From assembly GCA_016869215.1 (NCBI GenBank), contig VGEP01000025.1, positions 1 to 64,000 on the forward strand: DNA of 64,000 nt, read 5' to 3'. The position numbers and the translations under genes are program-made. Position 1 is the first letter of the stretch, and each line of letters opens with the position of its first letter. This document shows positions 53,499 through 60,919 of the stretch, piece by piece. The notes beneath the pieces were generated by a model. It saw only the letters and a list, made by a program, of their open reading frames with translations. It ran no database searches and was not told where the DNA came from. The DNA comes from Alphaproteobacteria bacterium (GTDB taxonomy: Bacteria; Pseudomonadota; Alphaproteobacteria; Rhizobiales; Xanthobacteraceae).

Positions 53499-54476
53499 TC
53501 AATCCGCGCTGAGACCGGCGGCCCGGATCGGCTTGCCCCACTTTTCGATCTCGGCGGGGATGAACTTTGCGGCAAACTCGGGCGTCCGCTCCTGCGGCGC
53601 GGCCGGCGCAAGGCCGAGGCCTTGCAGGCGCGTGCGCACCGCCGGCGTTTCAAGCGCGTCGTGCAGCGCCTGGCTGAAGCGCTTGACGATCGGGGCCGGC
53701 GTTCCTTTCGGGAAGAAAAATCCGGTCCAGCTGGTCATCGTCGCATCCGGCAGCCCCTGCTCGGCCGCGGTGGCGAGATCGGGCAGCACGGGCGTGCGCG
53801 CCGGCCCGAGGTTGACGACCGCCTTGACGTTGCCGCCGCGGACTTGCGCCAGCGCCGTCGATATCGGCTCGCAAATATAATCGATCCGTCCCGCCATCAG
53901 GTCTTGGATCGCCATGGCGGTCCCGCGATAGGGGATGTGCGTGATGCTGGCGCCGATCGCGGCGTTGAGAATCAGGCAGGCGACATGCGTGCTCGAACCC
54001 GCCCCCGCCGAGGCGTACTGCATCTTCGCGCCGTTGGCCTTTGCATAGGCGACGAATTCCGGCAGCGTGTTCGCCGGAAAATCCTTGCGTGCGATCAATA
54101 TAAAGAACGAATGCGCCGCGATTCCTGCGGCGGTGAAGTCGGTCGCGGAATTGTAGAGCGGCTTCTTGTAGAGCGACTGGTTGATCGCGTGCGTGCCGGC
54201 GCTGCCCATCATGAACGTGTATCCGTCGGGCGCGGCCTTTGCGACGCGCGCGCCGCCGATCATGCCGCCGCTGCCGCCGACGTTCTCGACCACGATCTGC
54301 TGGCCGAGCGTCTCCGCAAGACGCGGCGTGATCGAGCGCGCCGTGGTGTCGACGCCGCCGCCGGCGGCGAACGGCACGATCATCGTGAGCGGCCGGGTGG
54401 GCCAGTCCTGGGCGAATGCGCTGCCGGACATCACGGCCGCGGCGGCGACAACGCCCCATGCCAACGCTCGCCGCAT
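53499..54476 (-). CDS. Tripartite tricarboxylate transporter (Bug) substrate-binding protein, copy 3
   Basis: A 325-residue Bug/TctC-type periplasmic binding protein with signal peptide (cut after Ala-Phe-Ala). The start at 54476 has a GGGAGGAA site. Landmarks: Val-Pro-Phe-Ala-Ala-Gly-Gly-Gly-Val-Asp, 'YASAGAGSSTHVACLILN' and 'IPYRG'. It is more divergent than the tandem pair at 45.8-47.8 kb. Membrane partners not in the window. The frame upstream stays open into the DUF1194 region. Confidence 0.9.
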   Translation of the reverse strand: MRRALAWGVVAAAAVMSGSAFAQDWPTRPLTMIVPFAAGGGVDTTARSITPRLAETLGQQIVVENVGGSGGMIGGARVAKAAPDGYTFMMGSAGTHAINQSLYKKPLYNSATDFTAAGIAAHSFFILIARKDFPANTLPEFVAYAKANGAKMQYASAGAGSSTHVACLILNAAIGASITHIPYRGTAMAIQDLMAGRIDYICEPISTALAQVRGGNVKAVVNLGPARTPVLPDLATAAEQGLPDATMTSWTGFFFPKGTPAPIVKRFSQALHDALETPAVRTRLQGLGLAPAAPQERTPEFAAKFIPAEIEKWGKPIRAAGLSAD

Positions 54477-54529
54477 GGCTTCCTCCCCGTTTGGCTCGCT
54501 CTTTTGGTCCGGAACTTGTTGCCGGGATG

Positions 54530-55205
54530 CTACTTGCCCTTCCAGGCAATCTCCAGCACCAGCTTGCGCAGCACCGCGCCGGGAAACACCTGGTAGGTTT
54601 CCGCCGGGATCATGAACGAGCCCGGCCCGCCGATGACGTTGTCGAAATAATAGCGGTCGAGATAGGGCTCGAGCTCCAGGATCGGCAGGCCGTTGACGAC
54701 GACGCCCTGGCGCACCGCGTCGTCGCGCGCCTCCGTGACCGTGCGTCCGCGGTTGTTGACGCCGTCGCCGGAAATGTCGACGACGCGCTTCAGCCCCTTG
54801 AACGGCGCCGATTGGAACAGCCGCATCGAGAAGTCGATCGCGCCGCTGATCGAGGTGCCGCCCGAAAACAGTTCGCGCGGCGCCTTGTCGATGGCGTCGG
54901 CGAAGGCGTCGAGGGTCGCCGCGTCCTTCAGCAGCGTCCACGGCACGGCGCGCACCTGCAAGTGCGGGCCGGTCCATTGGAACATCGTCGCCGCGATCGA
55001 TTGCGTCATGCCCGAGCGGATCGCGTTCAGGACCTGCGGATTGCGGAACGCCGCGACGTAGCCTTTCTTCTGCAGCTCGAAGCGCGAGTGGCTGACGCTG
55101 CCCGACGTGTCGACCGCCAGCACCAGCAGCAGGTCGGTCGTGGGCTGCGCGCGCGGGCATGCCGAGCGCAAGCAGGATGGCGGCGATGGCGACGAGCATT
55201 CGCAT
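54530..55205 (-). pseudogene. DUF1194 von Willebrand A-like exported protein, frameshifted near the signal peptide
   Basis: The body (about 205 residues) is a DUF1194/vWA protein with a metal-site-like Asp-Thr-Ser-Gly-Ser-Val and 'DISGDGVNNRG'. In its own frame the N-terminus is a Pro/Ser/Arg-rich non-signal sequence. In the other frame, ATG at 55205 gives a perfect signal peptide (Met-Arg-Met-Leu-Val-Ala-Ile-Ala-Ala-Ile-Leu-Leu) ending Pro-Ala-Arg-Ala. The two frames meet at the GCGCGCGCG tract at 55147-55155. Two bases lost (or one gained) there would explain it. Either a real frameshift, a switchable tract or a base-call error. Confidence 0.75.
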
Positions 55206-55240
55206 GGCGTGGCGCTGCGCACTCCGGCCGTCCGGGAAGC

Positions 55241-56122
55241 TTAGCGCCGAAGCTGGAACGCCACCAGCGCTCCGAGCATGATCGCGCCGCCGAGTGCCTG
55301 CAGCGGCGTGACGACTTCGCCGAGCAGCGGCGCGGCGAGAACCGTGGCGAGCAGCGGCTCCAGGTTCATGATCAGCGCGGTCCGGAACGGCCCGATGCGG
55401 TGCGTCGACATGAACAGGGTCAGCACCGCAATCGTCGCCAGCGCGCCGACCAGGATCATGGCGAACCAGCCGTAGCCGGTCTGGGGCCCCTGCCAGTGCC
55501 AGGTCGCGAGCGCGATCGCGCCGAAGATCGCGGTCGACGACACCAGCGAATACCAGGTGATCAGCCGCGCATCGACGCCCTGAAGCAGCGCGCGGGTCAT
55601 CAGCAGTGTCCCCGTCCGGCAGGCTGCCGCTCCCACGGCGAACGCGATGCCGCCGAGCGCCAGCGGACCGGGCTGCGCCCCCACAATGAGCGCCAGCCCG
55701 AGGAACGCCACCGCGGCGGCGGTCATGCCGCGCCACGTCACCTTGTCGATGCCGAGGATCGCCCCGGCGATGCCGGTGAACAGCGGATAGACAAAGTAGC
55801 TGAGCACCGCGACCGGCACCTGCGTCAGTTCGATGGCCTTGAACAGGCCGTAGACCACGCCCGCGAACAGCACGCCGATCAGCAGCGCCATGTTGCGCTG
55901 ATGCGCCGTCATCGGCACCGGTGGCGGGATCAGCCGCAGCCACGCGTAGATCACCACGCCGCTGAACAGGCCGCGGAACAGCGACAGCGTCAGCACGTCG
56001 CCGCCGTCGAGCAGCACGATCTTGCTGTACACGTCGCCGACGCCGAACGACACCGCGGCCGCTATGCCGGGCCAAAGGTCCGTAACGCGGCTCGTTGCGG
56101 GAGATGGCTGCTGCGTGCTCAC
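55241..56122 (-). CDS. EamA family (DMT superfamily) transporter
   Basis: A 293-residue inner-membrane protein with ten helices in two EamA repeats (about 12-145 and 160-290). The first has 'SFGVGDVYSKIVLLDGGDVL', the second ends 'LLATVLAAPLLGEVVTPLQALGG', a standard EamA pattern. Substrates of this group are mostly metabolites such as amino acids or nucleotide precursors; here unknown. It lies ten bases after the monooxygenase gene and may share its transcript. Confidence 0.88.
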   Translation of the reverse strand: MSTQQPSPATSRVTDLWPGIAAAVSFGVGDVYSKIVLLDGGDVLTLSLFRGLFSGVVIYAWLRLIPPPVPMTAHQRNMALLIGVLFAGVVYGLFKAIELTQVPVAVLSYFVYPLFTGIAGAILGIDKVTWRGMTAAAVAFLGLALIVGAQPGPLALGGIAFAVGAAACRTGTLLMTRALLQGVDARLITWYSLVSSTAIFGAIALATWHWQGPQTGYGWFAMILVGALATIAVLTLFMSTHRIGPFRTALIMNLEPLLATVLAAPLLGEVVTPLQALGGAIMLGALVAFQLRR

Positions 56123-56131
56123 GGCGCGGTC

Positions 56132-57289
56132 CTACACCCGTTCGTCCAGCACGCGGTCGCTCGCGCCGATCCGCGCCGAGCCGTTCTGCATCAGCTCGCC
56201 GCGCGCCGCCTCCATGTCATGCGGCGTGCGCACCGACTGCTCGTCGTGCAGCCACTGGCCCGAGAAGCTGTAGACGAAGGCGCAGCGCGGATAGCGAAGT
56301 CTGGAATAGCGCATCAGCCGGTCTTCGATCGGACCTTCGCCGCCGAGCGTTTCGCGGACCAGAACGTAAGCGTCCTCGGCCGCCATCGCCGCGCCCTGCG
56401 TCAGATGCGGCGCGACCACGTGGGCGGCGTCGCCGCCGATGGCGACTCGCCCGCGGAACCACGGCCACGGCAGCAGCATCGGCTCGATCGGACTGTAGAC
56501 GATGTCGGACTCGCTGTTGAGCGAGGCAGCGATGTCTGCGACGAAGCCGCCGAACTGCTTAAGCCGCTCCCGGAACAGGCTGGCGCGGTCCTGGCCGTCG
56601 AAGTTCGCATCCGGCGCCTCTGGCCGGATGTGGAACAGGTACATGACGTTGTTCGACAGCGGCATCGCGCCGGTCTTGCAGCCGACGCCCTGCATGAACT
56701 CCATCCGGCGCACCTCGTCCGGCCGCGCCGCCTGCACGCGCCACGCGCCGTAGCCGGAGTAGCGCGGCGCGAACGCGGTGCCGACAAGATGCAGCCGGGT
56801 GGTGGAGCGGATGCCGTCGAAGCCAGCGACAAGATCGAACGCGTCGCGCATGCCGTTCGAGAACGCCACGTCCACGCGGTCGCCATCGTCGTGAAACGCG
56901 TCGGCGGTGACGCCGAGCCTGATGTCCGCGCCGGCGCGCTGCGCCGCGCCCAGCAAAATCTCATGCAGCTCCAGCCGCGACAGCGCGCAGAACGGCGGCA
57001 CCCGTTCGTCGCCCATCAGGAATTTGTGGTCGACGATGAGCCGCCGCTGCGCATCGAGGATGAACATGCGGTCGTAGCTGAAGCCGGTCGCAAGGATCTC
57101 GTCCAGCACGCCGAGTTTGTCGTAGATGCGCAGCGCGTTGGCGGGCTGGCCCAGGCCAATGCCGGGAATGTCGAACGCCGGGCGGCGTTCGATCAGGACC
57201 GTCTCGACGCCGCGCCGCGCAAAGAACGCCGCGGCGGTCAGCCCGCCGACGCCGCCACCGATCACCAGAACGCGCCGAATGTCTGGCAT
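56132..57289 (-). CDS. FAD-dependent aromatic-ring monooxygenase-like protein
   Basis: A 385-residue flavoprotein of the PHBH/UbiH-like family (class A monooxygenase). It has N-terminal Gly-Gly-Gly-Val-Gly-Gly-Leu-Thr for FAD, an Arg-Leu-Glu-Leu-His segment (the DG motif appears later as 'GFDGIRSTTR') and Gly-Gly-Asp-Ala-Ala-His for the FAD ribityl. Hydroxylates an aromatic or related compound with NAD(P)H and O2. The start at 57289 puts the FAD motif at the N-terminus. Substrate unknown. Confidence 0.87.
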   Translation of the reverse strand: MPDIRRVLVIGGGVGGLTAAAFFARRGVETVLIERRPAFDIPGIGLGQPANALRIYDKLGVLDEILATGFSYDRMFILDAQRRLIVDHKFLMGDERVPPFCALSRLELHEILLGAAQRAGADIRLGVTADAFHDDGDRVDVAFSNGMRDAFDLVAGFDGIRSTTRLHLVGTAFAPRYSGYGAWRVQAARPDEVRRMEFMQGVGCKTGAMPLSNNVMYLFHIRPEAPDANFDGQDRASLFRERLKQFGGFVADIAASLNSESDIVYSPIEPMLLPWPWFRGRVAIGGDAAHVVAPHLTQGAAMAAEDAYVLVRETLGGEGPIEDRLMRYSRLRYPRCAFVYSFSGQWLHDEQSVRTPHDMEAARGELMQNGSARIGASDRVLDERV

Positions 57290-57336
57290 GGCTACCTGTT
57301 CCGCTGTGTCAGGCCAGGGCGTGTCATTCTCGGCTC

Positions 57337-57475
57337 GTGTCCCGGATGCGGTGCAGCGCGGAGCGGTGCACCGCTGATCCGGGACCCCGGTTGCCTGCTT
57401 GAGTCCAGAAAGCGGGGTCCCGGGTCTGCAGCGCACCGCTCCACTTTGTTCCGCGCTGCGCTGCGCCCGGGACAC
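57337..57475. repeat. Inverted pair of a GTGTCCCGG-type dispersed repeat
   Basis: Copy 1 (57337-57390) runs from GTGTCCCGGATGCGGTGCAG to GATCCGGGACCCCGGTT. Copy 2 (57412-57475) is its inverse, from GGGGTCCCGGGTCTGCAGCG to GCGCCCGGGACAC. The ends pair, so the whole can fold on itself. A third copy is at 59723-59790. Fills the gap between argB and the monooxygenase gene. Confidence 0.8.
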
Positions 57476-57518
57476 AGGCGGCCAATCGCGGAGATCGTGA
57501 ATAGGTAGTTCACCGGGG

Positions 57519-58415
57519 CTACCGGTGAATCAGCGTGCCCACGCCGTGTTCGGTGAACAGCTCGAGCAGCACGGCGTGCGGCGCCTTGCCGTCGAGGATG
57601 ACCACGCCCTCGACGCCGCGCTCCAGCGCATAGAGGCAGGTCTCGACCTTGGGGATCATACCGCCGGTGATGGTGCCGTCGGCGATCAGGCGGCGCACGT
57701 CGGCGGCCGACATCTCGTCGATCAGCTTCTTGTTCTTGTCGAGCACGCCCGGCACGTCGGTCAGCAACAGGAAGCGCTTGGCCTTGAGCGCGCCGGCAAT
57801 GGCCCCGGCAAAGGTGTCGGCGTTGACGTTGTAGCTGCCGCCGCCCTCGGCTGCGCAGACCGGCGCCAGCACCGGGATCAGCTCCTTGCCGAGGATCGTA
57901 TCGAGCACCGTGGTGTCGACCTTGTCCGGCTCGCCGACGAAACCCAAGTCCACCACCTTTTCGATGTTGGAACCGGGATCGACGACTTTGCGGGTGGCCT
58001 TCTTCGCCATCACCATGTTGCCGTCCTTGCCGCAAAGCCCGATGGCCTTGCCGCCGGCGGCGTTGATGAAGCCGACGATCTGCTTGTTGATCGAGCCGGC
58101 CAGCACCATCTCGACGATTTCCAGCGTCTTCTCGTCGGTGACGCGCAAGCCCCCCGCGAACTGCGACTGCACCCCGGCGCGCTTGAGCATGGCCTCGATC
58201 TGCGGCCCGCCGCCGTGCACCACCACCGGGTTGATCGCGGTCTGCTCCAGCAGCACGATGTCGCGCGCGAACGAGCGCGCCACCTCCTCGTTGCCCATGG
58301 CGTGGCCGCCGTACTTGATGACGATGGTTTCCTCGTCGTAGCGCTGCATGTACGGCAGCGCCTCGGAAAGGATGCGGGCGGCCTCCTGCGGCGTGGTCTT
58401 GCTGGCTTCGGTCAT
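57519..58415 (-). CDS. argB: Acetylglutamate kinase
   Basis: A 298-residue kinase that phosphorylates N-acetylglutamate in arginine synthesis. Conserved segments: Ile-Lys-Tyr-Gly-Gly-His-Ala-Met (Lys), Val-His-Gly-Gly-Gly-Pro-Gln-Ile, and the later '[14 protein letters not shown]' loop. Full length. Follows engB in the same direction, with 72 bases between, as often seen in this order. Confidence 0.96.
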   Translation of the reverse strand: MTEASKTTPQEAARILSEALPYMQRYDEETIVIKYGGHAMGNEEVARSFARDIVLLEQTAINPVVVHGGGPQIEAMLKRAGVQSQFAGGLRVTDEKTLEIVEMVLAGSINKQIVGFINAAGGKAIGLCGKDGNMVMAKKATRKVVDPGSNIEKVVDLGFVGEPDKVDTTVLDTILGKELIPVLAPVCAAEGGGSYNVNADTFAGAIAGALKAKRFLLLTDVPGVLDKNKKLIDEMSAADVRRLIADGTITGGMIPKVETCLYALERGVEGVVILDGKAPHAVLLELFTEHGVGTLIHR

Positions 58416-58487
58416 CGCTTGCGGTTCCGGCTGCTCGTCTGGCCGGACCGTTTCTACCCGACTGCGGCGCGGGCCGCGAGGGTCATC

Positions 58488-59141
58488 TCAGGCGCCGCGC
58501 TCCCGCTTCAGCCGCGCGATGGCGGCGCGCAGTTCGGGAATGCCGGAGCCGTCGCGCGTCGAGGTGGCGATGACCCGCGGGAACGCCGCCGGGCGTTCTT
58601 TCAGCGCGGTCTCGATTTCCGCGATCCGCTCCGCAAGCTCCGAGGCCTTCACCTGGTCGGCCTTGGTCAGCACGATCTGGTGGCTGACTGCGGATTCGCC
58701 CAGCAGGTCGAGCGCTGGAGCGTCGGCGTCCTTGAGCCCGTGCCGCGCGTCGATCAGCACATAGACGCGCGCCAGGTTCGCCCGCCCGCGCAGGTAGTCC
58801 TGCACCAGCTTGGTCCAGGCCTTGACCTTGTCCTTGGGTGCCGCGGCGTAGCCGTAGCCCGGCATGTCGACCAGCGTCAGCACCGCGTCGCCCGAAAAGA
58901 AGATCAGCTCCTGGGTGCGGCCGGGGGTGTGCGAGGTGCGCGCCAGCGCGTGGCGCTTGGTCAGTGCGTTGATCAGGCTCGACTTGCCCACGTTCGAGCG
59001 CCCGGCGAAGGCGATCTCGAGCCCGCGCATCTTCGGCAGCGATTCCAGCGAGCTGGCCGCGGTCGAAAACTGCCACTCCTGCGAGAACAGGAGCCGGCCG
59101 GCTTCGATTTCGCCGTGCGAGAATTCGGATGCGGGGGGCAT
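58488..59141 (-). CDS. engB: Ribosome biogenesis GTPase EngB (YihA/YsxC)
   Basis: A 217-residue GTPase needed for large-subunit ribosome assembly. G1 Gly-Arg-Ser-Asn-Val-Gly-Lys-Ser-Ser (47-55), G2 Thr in Pro-Gly-Arg-Thr, G3 Asp-Met-Pro-Gly-Tyr-Gly-Tyr, G4 Thr-Lys-Ala-Asp. The start at 59141 (Met-Pro-Pro-Ala-Ser) gives the usual N-terminal length. Divergent from the DUF1993 gene. Confidence 0.95.
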   Translation of the reverse strand: MPPASEFSHGEIEAGRLLFSQEWQFSTAASSLESLPKMRGLEIAFAGRSNVGKSSLINALTKRHALARTSHTPGRTQELIFFSGDAVLTLVDMPGYGYAAAPKDKVKAWTKLVQDYLRGRANLARVYVLIDARHGLKDADAPALDLLGESAVSHQIVLTKADQVKASELAERIAEIETALKERPAAFPRVIATSTRDGSGIPELRAAIARLKRERGA

Positions 59142-59198
59142 GAGTAATAAGCTAGGCTTGGCGCCTCGCTTTGTCACCCACGAGAAGGTGCGACTTCC

Positions 59199-59714
59199 AT
59201 GCCCGTTTCCATGTACACCGTTTCCATTCCCGTCTTCATGCAGCATCTGAACGGCCTGTCGGGCGTGCTCGACAAGGCGCAGGCCTGGGCCGCGGCCCGC
59301 AAGGTCAACGAGGCCGATCTCCTGAACATGCGGCTCTCTCCCGACATGTTCGCGCTGGTGCGTCAGGTGCGCGCCGCGACCGATCACGCCTCGAACACGG
59401 CGGCGCGGCTCTCCGGCAAGGAGCCGCCGAAGTTCGCCAACGACGAGACCACGATCGCGCAGCTCAAGGACCGCATCGGCAAGACCATCGAGTTCCTCAA
59501 GAGCGTGAAGCAGAGCGAGATCGACGGCACCGAGGGCAAGGAGATCAAGATCACCTTCCCGAACGGCAACGTGCGCGAATTCACCGGCCAGAGCCTCCTG
59601 CTCGGCAACGCGCTGCCGAACTTCTATTTCCACGCGACGACGGCCTACGACATCCTGCGCCAGATCGGCGTCGAGATCGGCAAGCGGGATTTCATGGGCA
59701 GCCCGCCGGCGTGA
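59199..59714 (+). CDS. DUF1993 family protein
   Basis: A 171-residue soluble protein of the DUF1993 (DinB-like fold) family. Helical, starting 'YTVSIPVFMQHLNGL', with the 'LSPDMFALVRQVRAATDHA' and 'LPNFYFHATTAYDILRQIGVEIGKRDFMG' segments that define the family; the His in each could bind metal. Function unknown. The final stretch matches family length. Confidence 0.85.
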   Translation: MPVSMYTVSIPVFMQHLNGLSGVLDKAQAWAAARKVNEADLLNMRLSPDMFALVRQVRAATDHASNTAARLSGKEPPKFANDETTIAQLKDRIGKTIEFLKSVKQSEIDGTEGKEIKITFPNGNVREFTGQSLLLGNALPNFYFHATTAYDILRQIGVEIGKRDFMGSPPA

Positions 59715-59722
59715 GTTAGGCT

Positions 59723-59790
59723 GTGTCCCGGACGCGGTGCAGCGTGAGCGTTGGCGAACGATGCACCGCTGATCCGGGACCCCGGTTGCG
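59723..59790. repeat. Third copy of the GTGTCCCGG-type repeat
   Basis: Direct relative of copy 1 at 57337: the outer parts GTGTCCCGGACGCGGTGCAG and ATGCACCGCTGATCCGGGAC match nearly base for base, while the central 20 bases differ. Immediately follows the DUF1993 stop. Confidence 0.75.
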
Positions 59791-59802
59791 GAAACCGACC
59801 GC

Positions 59803-60468
59803 TCACACCTCGTCCAGCGCGGCGCAGCCCAGCGTCTCGCGGTGGCGCTCCTCGATCAAAGCTTCGATCTTCCGCGCGAGCGAGCGGCGGAGTTCGTCCA
59901 TGTCGAGGGACTGGCAATCGCAGGCGGGGGCAACGACGGCGTCCTGGTGCTGGCGCAACTGCCCGTTCAACTGGCTCAACGTCCGCGTCAGCGCCGTGAG
60001 CGCGCGTGCGGCGCGCTCCATCTCGCGCGGATGCGCGGGACCGGCCGCGAGCGTTGCAAGGTTGGCCTCGATCGCGGGCAGCACGCGCGCCACCGCGCTT
60101 CGCAGCCGCGGCACGATCGCGCGGTCGTCCGGCGTGGCAAAGCCGTACGGCGGACCGCCGCCATCCGGCCCGGGCATGAAGCGTTCCGGCCCGGTGCCGT
60201 AGGGCGGAATGTCGGCGTCCAATACGATAGCGTCGCTGGTCCGCTCCGCCCGTGGCGGCGCCGGAACGGCGGGCATCGGCGGCGCGGGCGGCGGGCCGTC
60301 CTCCGGGACCGGCAGGCGCCGCCGCGTCCAGTTCCAGCGCCGCATGCGGTCGCGCAGCGTGCCGGTCGAGATGCCGTGCCCGGCGCAGATGTCGGCGACC
60401 GGCCGTTCGGTGTGTTCGTAGTCTTGGCGGATTTGCGCCCAGGCTTCGGCGCTGAGTTCCGGGGGCAT
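59803..60468 (-). CDS. Helix-turn-helix protein of unknown function
   Basis: A 221-residue protein with an N-terminal helix-turn-helix like those of transposase- or terminase-small-subunit-type proteins (about 8-45: 'IRQDYEHTERPVADICAGHG', then Thr-Leu-Arg-Asp-Arg-Met-Arg-Arg-Trp). A Pro-rich linker (about 50-95) follows, then a helical C-terminal half. Similar proteins are scattered in Hyphomicrobiales with no known role. A regulatory DNA-binding role is inferred only from the motif. Confidence 0.65.
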   Translation of the reverse strand: MPPELSAEAWAQIRQDYEHTERPVADICAGHGISTGTLRDRMRRWNWTRRRLPVPEDGPPPAPPMPAVPAPPRAERTSDAIVLDADIPPYGTGPERFMPGPDGGGPPYGFATPDDRAIVPRLRSAVARVLPAIEANLATLAAGPAHPREMERAARALTALTRTLSQLNGQLRQHQDAVVAPACDCQSLDMDELRRSLARKIEALIEERHRETLGCAALDEV

Positions 60469-60629
60469 GGCTGTCCTCGTGACGGTGCTGCACGCAGGCG
60501 CGGCGGTGCGCGCGGCCTGTGGAGGCGGGCGCGCATCGGTTCGCTGCGGATGGAAGGGTGGGAGATTGCGCGTTTGCTAGCGGAGCAGCGTCACGCTGTC
60601 AAGGAATATTTTCCGCCCGGTTTCCCGGC
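60469..60629. other. Intergenic region
   Basis: 161 bases between two minus-strand genes, with no convincing promoter, terminator or RNA. It probably contains the promoter of the helix-turn-helix gene. Confidence 0.3.
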
Positions 60630-60887
60630 TCACCCCGCCTTGCGAAGCCGGACCAGTTCGCCCTTGAACTCCGACGTCAGCGCCTCCGCCTCCTCGGCGG
60701 GCAGCGAGGCTGCGAGTTCCGGGAACAGCTTCGCCCAGCTTTCGGTTTCGCCCTCGCTCCACGGCATGATCTCGGCCTCGCGGGCGATGCGCAGCAGCCG
60801 CGCCAGGCTCTTGCGGATATAGGCGAGGTCGGGCGGGCGCTTCTCCGGTTCGGGGCGTTCGGGGCGGAACAGCGGGAGTTGACTCAT
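60630..60887 (-). CDS. Small acidic/basic helical protein (85 residues) downstream of the methylase
   Basis: An 85-residue protein starting Met-Ser-Gln-Leu-Pro-Leu-Phe-Arg, then a Pro/Glu-rich segment and two predicted helices (about 23-45, 50-82). No signal or recognised domain. The start at 60887 is used; 60899 (Met-Val-Ala-Arg) would add four residues. It starts 32 bases after the methylase stop in the same direction, so it is likely cotranscribed. A role in the methylase system is possible but unproven. Confidence 0.6.
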   Translation of the reverse strand: MSQLPLFRPERPEPEKRPPDLAYIRKSLARLLRIAREAEIMPWSEGETESWAKLFPELAASLPAEEAEALTSEFKGELVRLRKAG

Positions 60888-60919
60888 GCGCGCGACCATA
60901 GGCGGTTCGCGCACGGTCT

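Noticed and set aside
53499-56075. An 858-codon frame that would fuse DUF1194 signal, linker and Bug protein
   Set aside because: Only the part from 54476 has a ribosome site and a domain. The rest is out-of-frame reading of other genes, although the absence of stops is a curiosity.
54416-57508. Plus-strand open frame of over 1,000 codons
   Set aside because: Arg/His/Gln-rich composition typical of antisense frames; it lies opposite the Bug, DUF1194, EamA and monooxygenase genes, all with clear domains.
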